A DNA stretch of 64,000 bases from Sinohyriopsis cumingii (lineage: Eukaryota; Mollusca; Bivalvia; Unionida; Unionidae). The stretch is taken from contig JAPYKE020000277.1 of NCBI GenBank assembly GCA_028554795.2, forward strand, positions 1 to 64,000, written 5' to 3'. Shown in pieces: positions 9,919-22,790 of this stretch; position 1 is the stretch's first letter, and every line of letters begins with the position of its first letter. The notes under the pieces were generated by a model. It had not been told where the DNA came from and ran no database searches. It worked only from the letters and a program-made list of their open reading frames with translations. A program made the position numbers and the translations under genes.

Positions 9919-10732
9919 GCCGTGGAAAGGTTAGCAAGTGCGGAAATGATCACTCATCGGTTTGCTCGAGCATAGTTCGCCGAACAAGCAATGTGACAAA
10001 TTTACTTACCAGTACCAAGAAGGACTTCCCCTAGCTGGCTTGATATTCAAACGCATGATGAGTTTTCATTAGGCCGATGTATTTATTATTTCTTCCACAT
10101 TATCGTGTGCATGATCGGAAGAGTCGATCGTACATTATACAAGTATACGCCAACCATTGTTGACGTTGCAAGTAGATACAAAGAGAATGAGCCGTTGATG
10201 TCAGAAGATTCTGCATGTGTTGCAGATACATTAGAACGCATTTATAAACATTCACCATTAACATGGTAACGATAATTACAGGGGGATCCTGCTAAAGGAT
10301 TCGTAACTGTTGAGGCGGTGTTGTTCAAAGAGTTCATGTTCGAGTTCGTGGTGGACATGCTAATATACCTACTGACCAAGCTATTCTGAAACGATTTAAT
10401 ATCGCATTTACACAATTATTATTCGGATATCATTTTAGACAGGAATTGTTGATGAAATGTCTTGAGTGCGGGACAATATCGAACTAGAACTCGTGGGGGT
10501 TACACGCCTGGAGAAGTCTCAGGAATGGCTAAGACATCATTCAATAATGAAATTACACGCATGATTTGAGGAAAATTAGCTAATACGATACGACAAGAGT
10601 CTGTTGCATTTACGCTGAAAATGATCTCACAACCGCCACCATTTCAGACTCACAGAGACAAGTTTATTCGGTATCTGTATGCACCTGGAGAGGTAGATGG
10701 TGGACAATGATGTACTACTGACCCTGTGTGTC
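9919..10732 (+). pseudogene. Polinton integrase relic, unit 2
   Basis: IVDVASRY lies near 10154-10177 and RYLYAPGE begins at 10669. It ends at the LINE tail. Confidence 0.83.
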
Positions 10733-13594
10733 TGTTTGTTTGTTTGTTTTTAACGGCGCACCAGTACTGTTAGGCTATTTAGCGCCATACAAAAGGTCAT
10801 ATGAAATATAAAATGTTTTATATCGACCAACGATATTAAAACTAAAAAAAAAAACGATAAAATGGTAACGGTAATAAATAAGTCTTCCCGATCTAAATGG
10901 TATATGTTAATAAAGGCAGATCAAAAGTTATTGAAGATAATGGACGGAAAGTACATTACATAAAAATGCTCAAGTTGATGGCATAAAAGTTATACTTAGA
11001 GTAAATGTTCACTGCTTTCAAGAATTATATAATACAAGTGAGGTTTATTGTATCAAAGAGTTCCTTCATGTCATGCACATTGTAATACTGATTGCGCGTA
11101 GGTTGCAGGTCAAAACACTCTATCATAAAATGTTTAACAGTGAATGGTTCATTGCAAGAAACGCACTTTGGTGGGTCTTCACCTTTTAGTATGTGGGCGT
11201 GGGTTATATGCGTATAACCAATTCGAATTCTTGCAATGACTACCTACTCCCTACGCATAGCTCTGTAGGAAGGAGTCCATTCTCCTAGGATTGGTTTGAT
11301 GGCATGAAGTTTAGTATTCACTGCATCATTCCATGATGCCTGCTACTTCTGACGTAAAGTCTCTTTGATACTAGGTTTAAAATCATTATATGGTATTTTA
11401 AAGTCAGATGGTTATTGGAAAAGGGCCATTTTACAGCGCGATCTGCATTTTCATTACCTTTAATACCAACATGGTTAGGTAACCAACAGTATACGATATT
11501 GTGCGAGGTACTCAGCTTACTATGCTCAGCGAAAAGATTGGTCAACAATGGATTCTCCAATTTTCTATTGTGCAGTGACTGAAGTACTGATAGGGAATCA
11601 GAGAAGATGCTGCTGTTTAAAATGCGTTTATTTTCGATATATTGCAGAGCAAGTTCTATTGTTCTGATTTCGGCTGAAACAAATTGATGTGCCATTTGGT
11701 AAGCGAACTTGTGTGTTTTCCACTAAAGAAGGCTGCAGCAGCCTTTTCCTCATCCTTTGATCCGTCGGTATAAATTCTTGTATAGTTTTTAAATTCGGAG
11801 AGTAGTTCATGATAAGAGTTGTGGAAGATGGAAGGGTTTGTCTCGGATTTCTTTCTATCGTGTAGCGTAAAAAGTACTTTTGGTTGTTTGAGTAGCCAGT
11901 GTTTCGGAGATGGACGTTTTCTGAATTTGGTTTATTTTCGTATAAGGCTTTGTATTTGGGTTGAAAAACAGCCGAGAAGGCAGGGTTCAGAGGGTTTGAT
12001 CTTAATTTGAGAACATACTGTGTGGAAAGCATTTCCCTACGATGTGATAAAGGTGGTTCGTTCGCTTCAGCGAGGAGGCTTTCACACGGAGATGTCTTAA
12101 ATGCTCCTAAAGCGAGTCTTATTCCTTGATGATGAATTGGATCAAGCATTTTCTAGTATGACTTTCTAACTGAACCATAAACAAAGCAACAATAGTCCCG
12201 TTTGGAGCGAATAAACGTTCTATATAGATGATTTTTCTATCAGCACCCCAGTCAGTGTACACTACTACTTTAAATAGATCTAGAGATTTTAAGCATTTAG
12301 CTTTCAAGATCTTTAGGTGTGGAATAATTGTATGCATGTGCTTTGATCGATAACATATTAGAAAATCATCAACATATAACGAGCAGTCCACACCAAGAGC
12401 TAAACACTTGGTGATGCTATTGATTTTGATGTTGAAAAGCGTCACAGATAAAATACTGCCTGGGACACACCCATCTCTTGCTCGTGCAGATCTGAGAGGG
12501 TACAGCCAACTCGTAGCTTGAATTCTCTGTCTGAGAGAAAGTTTGATATGAATGAGGGCAGACGGCCTTTTAGAGCCAGATCGTGCAGGTCATTTTAGTA
12601 TCCCGTACTTCCATGTCGTATCATAGGCCTTTTCTAAATCAAAGAAAACCGCTAATAAATGTTTCTTCTCGATAAATGTTTGCAGTCTAACCAGATGATC
12701 ATTGGTGCTCAGGCCATATCGAAAGCCACTTTGGAAAGGAGATTAAAATTGTTAGTTACCAGGTACCATACAAGCCGAGAATTAATCATTCGTACCATCG
12801 TTTGCACACACAATTTGTAAGTGCAATAGGTCGGTAGTTGGCAGAGTCTGCGCTATCTTTACCTGGTTTGGGAACTGGTATTACTGTTGTTTCTTTTCCA
12901 ACTCTTAGGTACATGTCCAGTAATTCAAAAATCATTGAAGATTTTCTAAAGAGATGTTAATCATGATACTGGAAGGTGTTTCAAAAATTGGTAATGCATT
13001 TCGTCAGGCCCCGTGGATGTATCACGGGCCTTGTCTAAAGCCTCCGTAAGCTCCAGTAGTGAAAACAGTTGGTTATAAGTTTCTGAGTTGTTGGATGTGA
13101 ATTTCAAACGTGACTTTTCTTTTTGAGTTTTTAATCTTCATAAGCCTTCTGAATAATTAGATGATGAGGAATTTTTAGAGAAACTGTCAGCAAGAATATT
13201 TGCTATGTCTCGTTTTGAACTAAAAGTGTCATTGTTAAGTTGCAGATGTCGGAGAGAACTGTGTTTTCTCTTTCCGTTTATTTTATGAATATTATCCCAA
13301 ACTTTCGTAATCGAGGAACGAGAGTTTAAAGAAGAATTATATTTCTTCCCTGATGCTCGTTCACTTTCTTTGATTGTGCGGCGAGCTTTGGCCCGGAGAA
13401 TACGATATGTACTTAAGTTTTCGGGTGTCGAACGATTGTTAAAGCTTCTCGGCCTTGTCTACTGGCTTCATTACATTCCTTAGTGACCCAAGGTTTTAGG
13501 GTTCTTTTACAGTTCGGTGAGGACTTAGGAATGGATTCCTCTGCGATCTTGATTAATATAGATGTAACATGCTGAATAGGGTCATTAGTACCAT
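10733..13594 (-). mobile_element. 5'-truncated LINE, copy 2
   Basis: YVDD is at 12365-12376, the main RNase H frame at 11318-11695 and the thumb frame at 11628-12149. Its RT part lies in unit 3 and has the A, A alleles beside NYRPIAL. Confidence 0.87.
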
Positions 13595-13977
13595 CCCGAC
13601 CACCCGTCTAGAAGAAGTAGAGGCCAAAGTAGTGGATTGCATCGGAAAGCCTCTCGCTCAACTCCCTGAATCCTTTCCTCCCCGTCTCTACTTAGTCGCC
13701 TATTAGGACACGTAGTGAGACACGTCGGGCCAATTCTACAACCCCGGACCCGCAGAGGAGACTGACCCTATATGGACTATCGATGTATTTTGCTGTGTCC
13801 TAACTGATTGACACTCCAAGAAAACTAAACCGTTACTGTTTTGGGATTGCAGACAAAAAAGAATTTCAACCATGGGAGGCAAAGCCAAAAAACCAAGTAT
13901 TTGTGCGAGATGAGCTGGATGTCCTAGCTGCGTAATCGGACCAACCAAAACCACGTTCATGTGTCAGCATGTGTTGA

Positions 13978-15213
13978 TTCACAACAACGTAATGGTCACA
14001 AGCGTAGTTGGTAATTTAGCGGGGTGTATCCATAACTTGGTAACAAACCGGTTCAAACACTCTTTAGTGCATCGGTAGGCTCCTAATGCGATGTCTCTGA
14101 CACCGTGTCATCTTTTATAATTTCATGTCAGTCTCGAAGACATTATACGTCCATGAGATCCTCTCTGCACAATACCTCGTGAACAAAATATGCCTTTTTC
14201 ATGTTTTTGAGCCACCAACAATAATCCATTACATCTTAGGGCGCAGTCCCACATACTCATCGAATGGTTTACCCGGGACTTACCAATAACCTTTCATTTG
14301 GCGTTACTAAACAACGAATGTTCTTTCGTATAATCGATGGTTTAAAATGCATTTACCAAATATGGTTCAGCCATGTAGGCGTACACATCATTGGTTGTAA
14401 TATGCAAGTGCAGCGAGTCACTGTCTGTGCAAAGGATCTTTACCCGATCGCGGTAAAACGCATTGATCTTGTGATAATAACTGTGGTATATCAGCATCTT
14501 TGACCAGTCAATTGCTAACGATCCGACATATATCTGTGTTCGAAGGTCATATATCATTCAGGATTCAATGGCCAGGTTGGCAACCAGTTTTCGAAGCTTA
14601 TCTTCTTCAATATCAGGGACAAGATCGACTCGGATTCGTTCGCTGAAACAGCATTTTTATGAGCGTGAACAAGTTTTTCTCAAAGTCATTTAAGCTGCTA
14701 TGCGCAGATTGCTCGTGATGTTTATATACGGTGCGATCCAAGCGTCCTCGCGAAATCTAATCACTTGATGTTGGAGATTTTGAACATGTAATACATAACA
14801 GTGTTTGGTCCTAAGACTTGCTATTAGTTTTGTCCATTGAGTACATTTACTTGCGGCTAAATCAACGACCACGCAATGATATAAGAACAAACAGTTACCA
14901 GGCACAGACAAAGATGCTGGTGCCAGTAGATAATCGTTATGTACATCATATAAATGTTGCTGATATTCTATATCAACTTCAAAGACGTTTCCAAAGTGGC
15001 TGCTGATGTAATAGTGTACATGTTTTGTATATCAATGTATCTAGGATTAACCCACCGAATCCCACCAACAGGCAACAGTTGGATCATTGCCCAACATTAT
15101 AGATATTTGAAATAGATGATTTAACTGTTCGTGGCAGCGGGTTCATACCCGTTTATGTTTGGGTTGTTTGTGAGATCATATCTCTGTCTCGCCATAGAAA
15201 TCCCATCACAAAA
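13978..15213 (-). pseudogene. Polinton PolB relic, unit 3
   Basis: The TDSDS box is at 14414-14428. Same state as the reference copy. Confidence 0.83.
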
Positions 15214-15947
15214 TGAGTGTTATTATACCAACCACAGCTGGCAATATTTATGTCGATAGCGTAACCGCTTTTAATGGGGCAAGAGTCACTAATCGTTTTA
15301 ATCGATCTCGCAGCCATTGAGTTGGTTGTAAACGCACACAGTATACAACCCTGAATAACTACGCTTGTCGTTTGAGACCTGCTTAATAACTACAGCTGAC
15401 ACTATCACTCCTTGAAGCGTTGTAGCGGTCATTCTGGCTATGTCAGCCTTATCAGGTTAAAAATGAAGTGCAGTCCGTTTACGTCCTGCACTCAACCATT
15501 GCTGATTTTCTGCATGTTCTTTGGGCCAGTCAAGACCTGTTATCAACGGCTTATGTTCAATATGCAAACCTATAGTATGTAGGTTCAATTGCAATGACGG
15601 AACTGAGTGTCGGCTCAAGTATAGAAATGTAATAGTCTTTATCGGTGAACGCCGAAATTCTTCGTCGGGCATCATTGCTGAAATAGGCAATATTTTACGG
15701 GCATGTAGGAGGATGTTCCATACACCAAACGATATCTATCCGTGCGCGTCGGCGTTCTGAGGTCGACCTCATCCATAACTTTAATACAATCGTGGGACAA
15801 GGTGCAGACGAACCAATCATGTGAAGTATAAAATCCAAGATTGCAATTGAAAGCACTCATTAAACGAAGATAATATTAAAAGGATACAAAAGCGAGACAA
15901 TATGAAAAGTATTCTACAGTTTGAATGTGTACTGAATAGATGAAGCT

Positions 15948-16761
15948 GCCGTGGAAAGGTTAGCAAGTGCGGAAATGATCACTCATCGGTTTGCTCGAGC
16001 ATAGTTCGCCGAACAAGCAATGTGACAAATTTACTTACCAGTACCAAGAAGGACTTCCCCTAGCTGGCTTGATATTCAAACGCATGATGAGTTTTCATTA
16101 GGCCGATGTATTTATTATTTCTTCCACATTATCGTGTGCATGATCGGAAGAGTCGATCGTACATTATACAAGTATACGCCAACCATTGTTGACGTTGCAA
16201 GTAGATACAAAGAGAATGAGCCGTTGATGTCAGAAGATTCTGCATGTGTTGCAGATACATTAGAACGCATTTATAAACATTCACCATTAACATGGTAACG
16301 ATAATTACAGGGGGATCCTGCTAAAGGATTCGTAACTGTTGAGGCGGTGTTGTTCAAAGAGTTCATGTTCGAGTTCGTGGTGGACATGCTAATATACCTA
16401 CTGACCAAGCTATTCTGAAACGATTTAATATCGCATTTACACAATTATTATTCGGATATCATTTTAGACAGGAATTGTTGATGAAATGTCTTGAGTGCGG
16501 GACAATATCGAACTAGAACTCGTGGGGGTTACACGCCTGGAGAAGTCTCAGGAATGGCTAAGACATCATTCAATAATGAAATTACACGCATGATTTGAGG
16601 AAAATTAGCTAATACGATACGACAAGAGTCTGTTGCATTTACGCTGAAAATGATCTCACAACCGCCACCATTTCAGACTCACAGAGACAAGTTTATTCGG
16701 TATCTGTATGCACCTGGAGAGGTAGATGGTGGACAATGATGTACTACTGACCCTGTGTGTC
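15948..16761 (+). pseudogene. Polinton integrase relic, unit 3
   Basis: RYLYAPGE begins at 16698, and the LINE tail follows at 16762. Confidence 0.83.
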
Positions 16762-19623
16762 TGTTTGTTTGTTTGTTTTTAACGGCGCACCAGTACTGTT
16801 AGGCTATTTAGCGCCATACAAAAGGTCATATGAAATATAAAATGTTTTATATCGACCAACGATATTAAAACTAAAAAAAAAAACGATAAAATGGTAACGG
16901 TAATAAATAAGTCTTCCCGATCTAAATGGTATATGTTAATAAAGGCAGATCAAAAGTTATTGAAGATAATGGACGGAAAGTACATTACATAAAAATGCTC
17001 AAGTTGATGGCATAAAAGTTATACTTAGAGTAAATGTTCACTGCTTTCAAGAATTATATAATACAAGTGAGGTTTATTGTATCAAAGAGTTCCTTCATGT
17101 CATGCACATTGTAATACTGATTGCGCGTAGGTTGCAGGTCAAAACACTCTATCATAAAATGTTTAACAGTGAATGGTTCATTGCAAGAAACGCACTTTGG
17201 TGGGTCTTCACCTTTTAGTATGTGGGCGTGGGTTATATGCGTATAACCAATTCGAATTCTTGCAATGACTACCTACTCCCTACGCATAGCTCTGTAGGAA
17301 GGAGTCCATTCTCCTAGGATTGGTTTGATGGCATGAAGTTTAGTATTCACTGCATCATTCCATGATGCCTGCTACTTCTGACGTAAAGTCTCTTTGATAC
17401 TAGGTTTAAAATCATTATATGGTATTTTAAAGTCAGATGGTTATTGGAAAAGGGCCATTTTACAGCGCGATCTGCATTTTCATTACCTTTAATACCAACA
17501 TGGTTAGGTAACCAACAGTATACGATATTGTGCGAGGTACTCAGCTTACTATGCTCAGCGAAAAGATTGGTCAACAATGGATTCTCCAATTTTCTATTGT
17601 GCAGTGACTGAAGTACTGATAGGGAATCAGAGAAGATGCTGCTGTTTAAAATGCGTTTATTTTCGATATATTGCAGAGCAAGTTCTATTGTTCTGATTTC
17701 GGCTGAAACAAATTGATGTGCCATTTGGTAAGCGAACTTGTGTGTTTTCCACTAAAGAAGGCTGCAGCAGCCTTTTCCTCATCCTTTGATCCGTCGGTAT
17801 AAATTCTTGTATAGTTTTTAAATTCGGAGAGTAGTTCATGATAAGAGTTGTGGAAGATGGAAGGGTTTGTCTCGGATTTCTTTCTATCGTGTAGCGTAAA
17901 AAGTACTTTTGGTTGTTTGAGTAGCCAGTGTTTCGGAGATGGACGTTTTCTGAATTTGGTTTATTTTCGTATAAGGCTTTGTATTTGGGTTGAAAAACAG
18001 CCGAGAAGGCAGGGTTCAGAGGGTTTGATCTTAATTTGAGAACATACTGTGTGGAAAGCATTTCCCTACGATGTGATAAAGGTGGTTCGTTCGCTTCAGC
18101 GAGGAGGCTTTCACACGGAGATGTCTTAAATGCTCCTAAAGCGAGTCTTATTCCTTGATGATGAATTGGATCAAGCATTTTCTAGTATGACTTTCTAACT
18201 GAACCATAAACAAAGCAACAATAGTCCCGTTTGGAGCGAATAAACGTTCTATATAGATGATTTTTCTATCAGCACCCCAGTCAGTGTACACTACTACTTT
18301 AAATAGATCTAGAGATTTTAAGCATTTAGCTTTCAAGATCTTTAGGTGTGGAATAATTGTATGCATGTGCTTTGATCGATAACATATTAGAAAATCATCA
18401 ACATATAACGAGCAGTCCACACCAAGAGCTAAACACTTGGTGATGCTATTGATTTTGATGTTGAAAAGCGTCACAGATAAAATACTGCCTGGGACACACC
18501 CATCTCTTGCTCGTGCAGATCTGAGAGGGTACAGCCAACTCGTAGCTTGAATTCTCTGTCTGAGAGAAAGTTTGATATGAATGAGGGCAGACGGCCTTTT
18601 AGAGCCAGATCGTGCAGGTCATTTTAGTATCCCGTACTTCCATGTCGTATCATAGGCCTTTTCTAAATCAAAGAAAACCGCTAATAAATGTTTCTTCTCG
18701 ATAAATGTTTGCAGTCTAACCAGATGATCATTGGTGCTCAGGCCATATCGAAAGCCACTTTGGAAAGGAGATTAAAATTGTTAGTTACCAGGTACCATAC
18801 AAGCCGAGAATTAATCATTCGTACCATCGTTTGCACACACAATTTGTAAGTGCAATAGGTCGGTAGTTGGCAGAGTCTGCGCTATCTTTACCTGGTTTGG
18901 GAACTGGTATTACTGTTGTTTCTTTTCCAACTCTTAGGTACATGTCCAGTAATTCAAAAATCATTGAAGATTTTCTAAAGAGATGTTAATCATGATACTG
19001 GAAGGTGTTTCAAAAATTGGTAATGCATTTCGTCAGGCCCCGTGGATGTATCACGGGCCTTGTCTAAAGCCTCCGTAAGCTCCAGTAGTGAAAACAGTTG
19101 GTTATAAGTTTCTGAGTTGTTGGATGTGAATTTCAAACGTGACTTTTCTTTTTGAGTTTTTAATCTTCATAAGCCTTCTGAATAATTAGATGATGAGGAA
19201 TTTTTAGAGAAACTGTCAGCAAGAATATTTGCTATGTCTCGTTTTGAACTAAAAGTGTCATTGTTAAGTTGCAGATGTCGGAGAGAACTGTGTTTTCTCT
19301 TTCCGTTTATTTTATGAATATTATCCCAAACTTTCGTAATCGAGGAACGAGAGTTTAAAGAAGAATTATATTTCTTCCCTGATGCTCGTTCACTTTCTTT
19401 GATTGTGCGGCGAGCTTTGGCCCGGAGAATACGATATGTACTTAAGTTTTCGGGTGTCGAACGATTGTTAAAGCTTCTCGGCCTTGTCTACTGGCTTCAT
19501 TACATTCCTTAGTGACCCAAGGTTTTAGGGTTCTTTTACAGTTCGGTGAGGACTTAGGAATGGATTCCTCTGCGATCTTGATTAATATAGATGTAACATG
19601 CTGAATAGGGTCATTAGTACCAT
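16762..19623 (-). mobile_element. 5'-truncated LINE, copy 3
   Basis: YVDD is at 18394-18405, the main RNase H frame at 17347-17724 and the thumb frame at 17657-18178. Confidence 0.87.
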
Positions 19624-20006
19624 CCCGACCACCCGTCTAGAAGAAGTAGACGCCAAAGTAGTGGATTGCATCGGAAAGCCTCTCGCTCAACTCCCTGAAT
19701 CCTTTCCTCCCCGTCTCTACTTAGTCGCCTATTAGGACACGTAGTGAGACACGTCGGGCCAATTCTACAACCCCGGACCCGCAGAGGAGACTGACCCTAT
19801 ATGGACTATCGATGTATTTTGCTGTGTCCTAACTGATTGACACTCCAAGAAAACTAAACCGTTACTGTTTTGGGATTGCAGACAAAAAAGAATTTCAACC
19901 ATGGGAGGCAAAGCCAAAAAACCAAGTATTTGTGCGAGATGAGCTGGATGTCCTAGCTGCGTAATCGGACCAACCAAAACCACGTTCATGTGTCAGCATG
20001 TGTTGA

Positions 20007-21242
20007 TTCACAACAACGTAATGGTCACAAGCGTAGTTGGTAATTTAGCGGGGTGTATCCATAACTTGGTAACAAACCGGTTCAAACACTCTTTAGTGCA
20101 TCGGTAGGCTCCTAATGCGATGTCTCTGACACCGTGTCATCTTTTATAATTTCATGTCAGTCTCGAAGACATTATACGTCCATGAGATCCTCTCTGCACA
20201 ATACCTCGTGAACAAAATATGCCTTTTTCATGTTTTTGAGCCACCAACAATAATCCATTACATCTTAGGGCGCAGTCCCACATACTCATCGAATGGTTTA
20301 CCCGGGACTTACCAATAACCTTTCATTTGGCGTTACTAAACAACGAATGTTCTTTCGTATAATCGATGGTTTAAAATGCATTTACCAAATATGGTTCAGC
20401 CATGTAGGCGTACACATCATTGGTTGTAATATGCAAGTGCAGCGAGTCACTGTCTGTGCAAAGGATCTTTACCCGATCGCGGTAAAACGCATTGATCTTG
20501 TGATAATAACTGTGGTATATCAGCATCTTTGACCAGTCAATTGCTAACGATCCGACATATATCTGTGTTCGAAGGTCATATATCATTCAGGATTCAATGG
20601 CCAGGTTGGCAACCAGTTTTCGAAGCTTATCTTCTTCAATATCAGGGACAAGATCGACTCGGATTCGTTCGCTGAAACAGCATTTTTATGAGCGTGAACA
20701 AGTTTTTCTCAAAGTCATTTAAGCTGCTATGCGCAGATTGCTCGTGATGTTTATATACGGTACGATCCAAGCGTCCTCGCGAAATCTAATCACTTGATGT
20801 TGGAGATTTTGAACATGTAATACATAACAGTGTTTGGTCCTAAGACTTGCTATTAGTTTTGTCCATTGAGTACATTTACTTGCGGCTAAATCAACGACCA
20901 CGCAATGATATAAGAACAAACAGTTACCAGGCACAGACAAAGATGCTGGTGCCAGTAGATAATCGTTATGTACATCATATAAATGTTGCTGATATTCTAT
21001 ATCAACTTCAAAGACGTTTCCAAAGTGGCTGCTGATGTAATAGTGTACATGTTTTGTATATCAATGTATCTAGGATTAACCCACCGAATCCCACCAACAG
21101 GCAACAGTTGGATCATTGCCCAACATTATAGATATTTGAAATAGATGATTTAACTGTTCGTGGCAGCGGGTTCATACCCGTTTATGTTTGGGTTGTTTGT
21201 GAGATCATATCTCTGTCTCGCCATAGAAATCCCATCACAAAA
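20007..21242 (-). pseudogene. Polinton PolB relic, unit 4
   Basis: The TDSDS box is at 20443-20457. It carries the A allele of marker offset 2675. Confidence 0.83.
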
Positions 21243-21976
21243 TGAGTGTTATTATACCAACCACAGCTGGCAATATTTATGTCGATAGCGTAACCGCTTT
21301 TAATGGGGCAAGAGTCACTAATCGTTTTAATCGATCTCGCAGCCATTGAGTTGGTTGTAAACGCACACAGTATACAACCCTGAATAACTACGCTTGTCGT
21401 TTGAGACCTGCTTAATAACTACAGCTGACACTATCACTCCTTGAAGCGTTGTAGCGGTCATTCTGGCTATGTCAGCCTTATCAGGTTAAAAATGAAGTGC
21501 AGTCCGTTTACGTCCTGCACTCAACCATTGCTGATTTTCTGCATGTTCTTTGGGCCAGTCAAGACCTGTTATCAACGGCTTATGTTCAATATGCAAACCT
21601 ACAGTATGTAGGTTCAATTGCAATGACGGAACTGAGTGTCGGCTCAAGTATAGAAATGTAATAGTCTTTATCGGTGAACGCCGAAATTCTTCGTCGGGCA
21701 TCATTGCTGAAATAGGCAATATTTTACGGGCATGTAGGAGGATGTTCCATACACCAAACGATATCTATCCGTGCGCGTCGGCGTTCTGAGGTCGACCTCA
21801 TCCATAACTTTAATACAATCGTGGGACAAGGTGCAGACGAACCAATCATGTGAAGTATAAAATCCAAGATTGCAATTGAAAGCACTCATTAAACGAAGAT
21901 AATATTAAAAGGATACAAAAGCGAGACAATATGAAAAGTATTCTACAGTTTGAATGTGTACTGAATAGATGAAGCT

Positions 21977-22790
21977 GCCGTGGAAAGGTTAGCAAGTGCG
22001 GAAATGATCACTCATCGGTTTGCTCGAGCATAGTTCGCCGAACAAGCAATGTGACAAATTTACTTACCAGTACCAAGAAGGACTTCCCCTAGCTGGCTTG
22101 ATATTCAAACGCATGATGAGTTTTCATTAGGCCGATGTATTTATTATTTCTTCCACATTATCGTGTGCATGATCGGAAGAGTCGATCGTACATTATACAA
22201 GTATACGCCAACCATTGTTGACGTTGCAAGTAGATACAAAGAGAATGAGCCGTTGATGTCAGAAGATTCTGCATGTGTTGCAGATACATTAGAACGCATT
22301 TATAAACATTCACCATTAACATGGTAACGATAATTACAGGGGGATCCTGCTAAAGGATTCGTAACTGTTGAGGCGGTGTTGTTCAAAGAGTTCATGTTCG
22401 AGTTCGTGGTGGACATGCTAATATACCTACTGACCAAGCTATTCTGAAACGATTTAATATCGCATTTACACAATTATTATTCGGATATCATTTTAGACAG
22501 GAATTGTTGATGAAATGTCTTGAGTGCGGGACAATATCGAACTAGAACTCGTGGGGGTTACACGCCTGGAGAAGTCTCAGGAATGGCTAAGACATCATTC
22601 AATAATGAAATTACACGCATGATTTGAGGAAAATTAGCTAATACGATACGACAAGAGTCTGTTGCATTTACGCTGAAAATGATCTCACAACCGCCACCAT
22701 TTCAGACTCACAGAGACAAGTTTATTCGGTATCTGTATGCACCTGGAGAGGTAGATGGTGGACAATGATGTACTACTGACCCTGTGTGTC
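21977..22790 (+). pseudogene. Polinton integrase relic, unit 4
   Basis: RYLYAPGE begins at 22727, and the LINE tail follows at 22791. Confidence 0.83.

Larger units (their letters stand above)
6030..12058. repeat. Array unit 2 (alleles G G C A C G G)
   Basis: It shares the rare G at offset 3595 only with unit 5. It combines the C allele at offset 1597 with flanking alleles otherwise seen with T, so it looks like a mosaic. Confidence 0.95.
12059..18087. repeat. Array unit 3 (alleles A A C A T G C)
   Basis: The marker alleles are identical to unit 6, three units downstream. Confidence 0.95.
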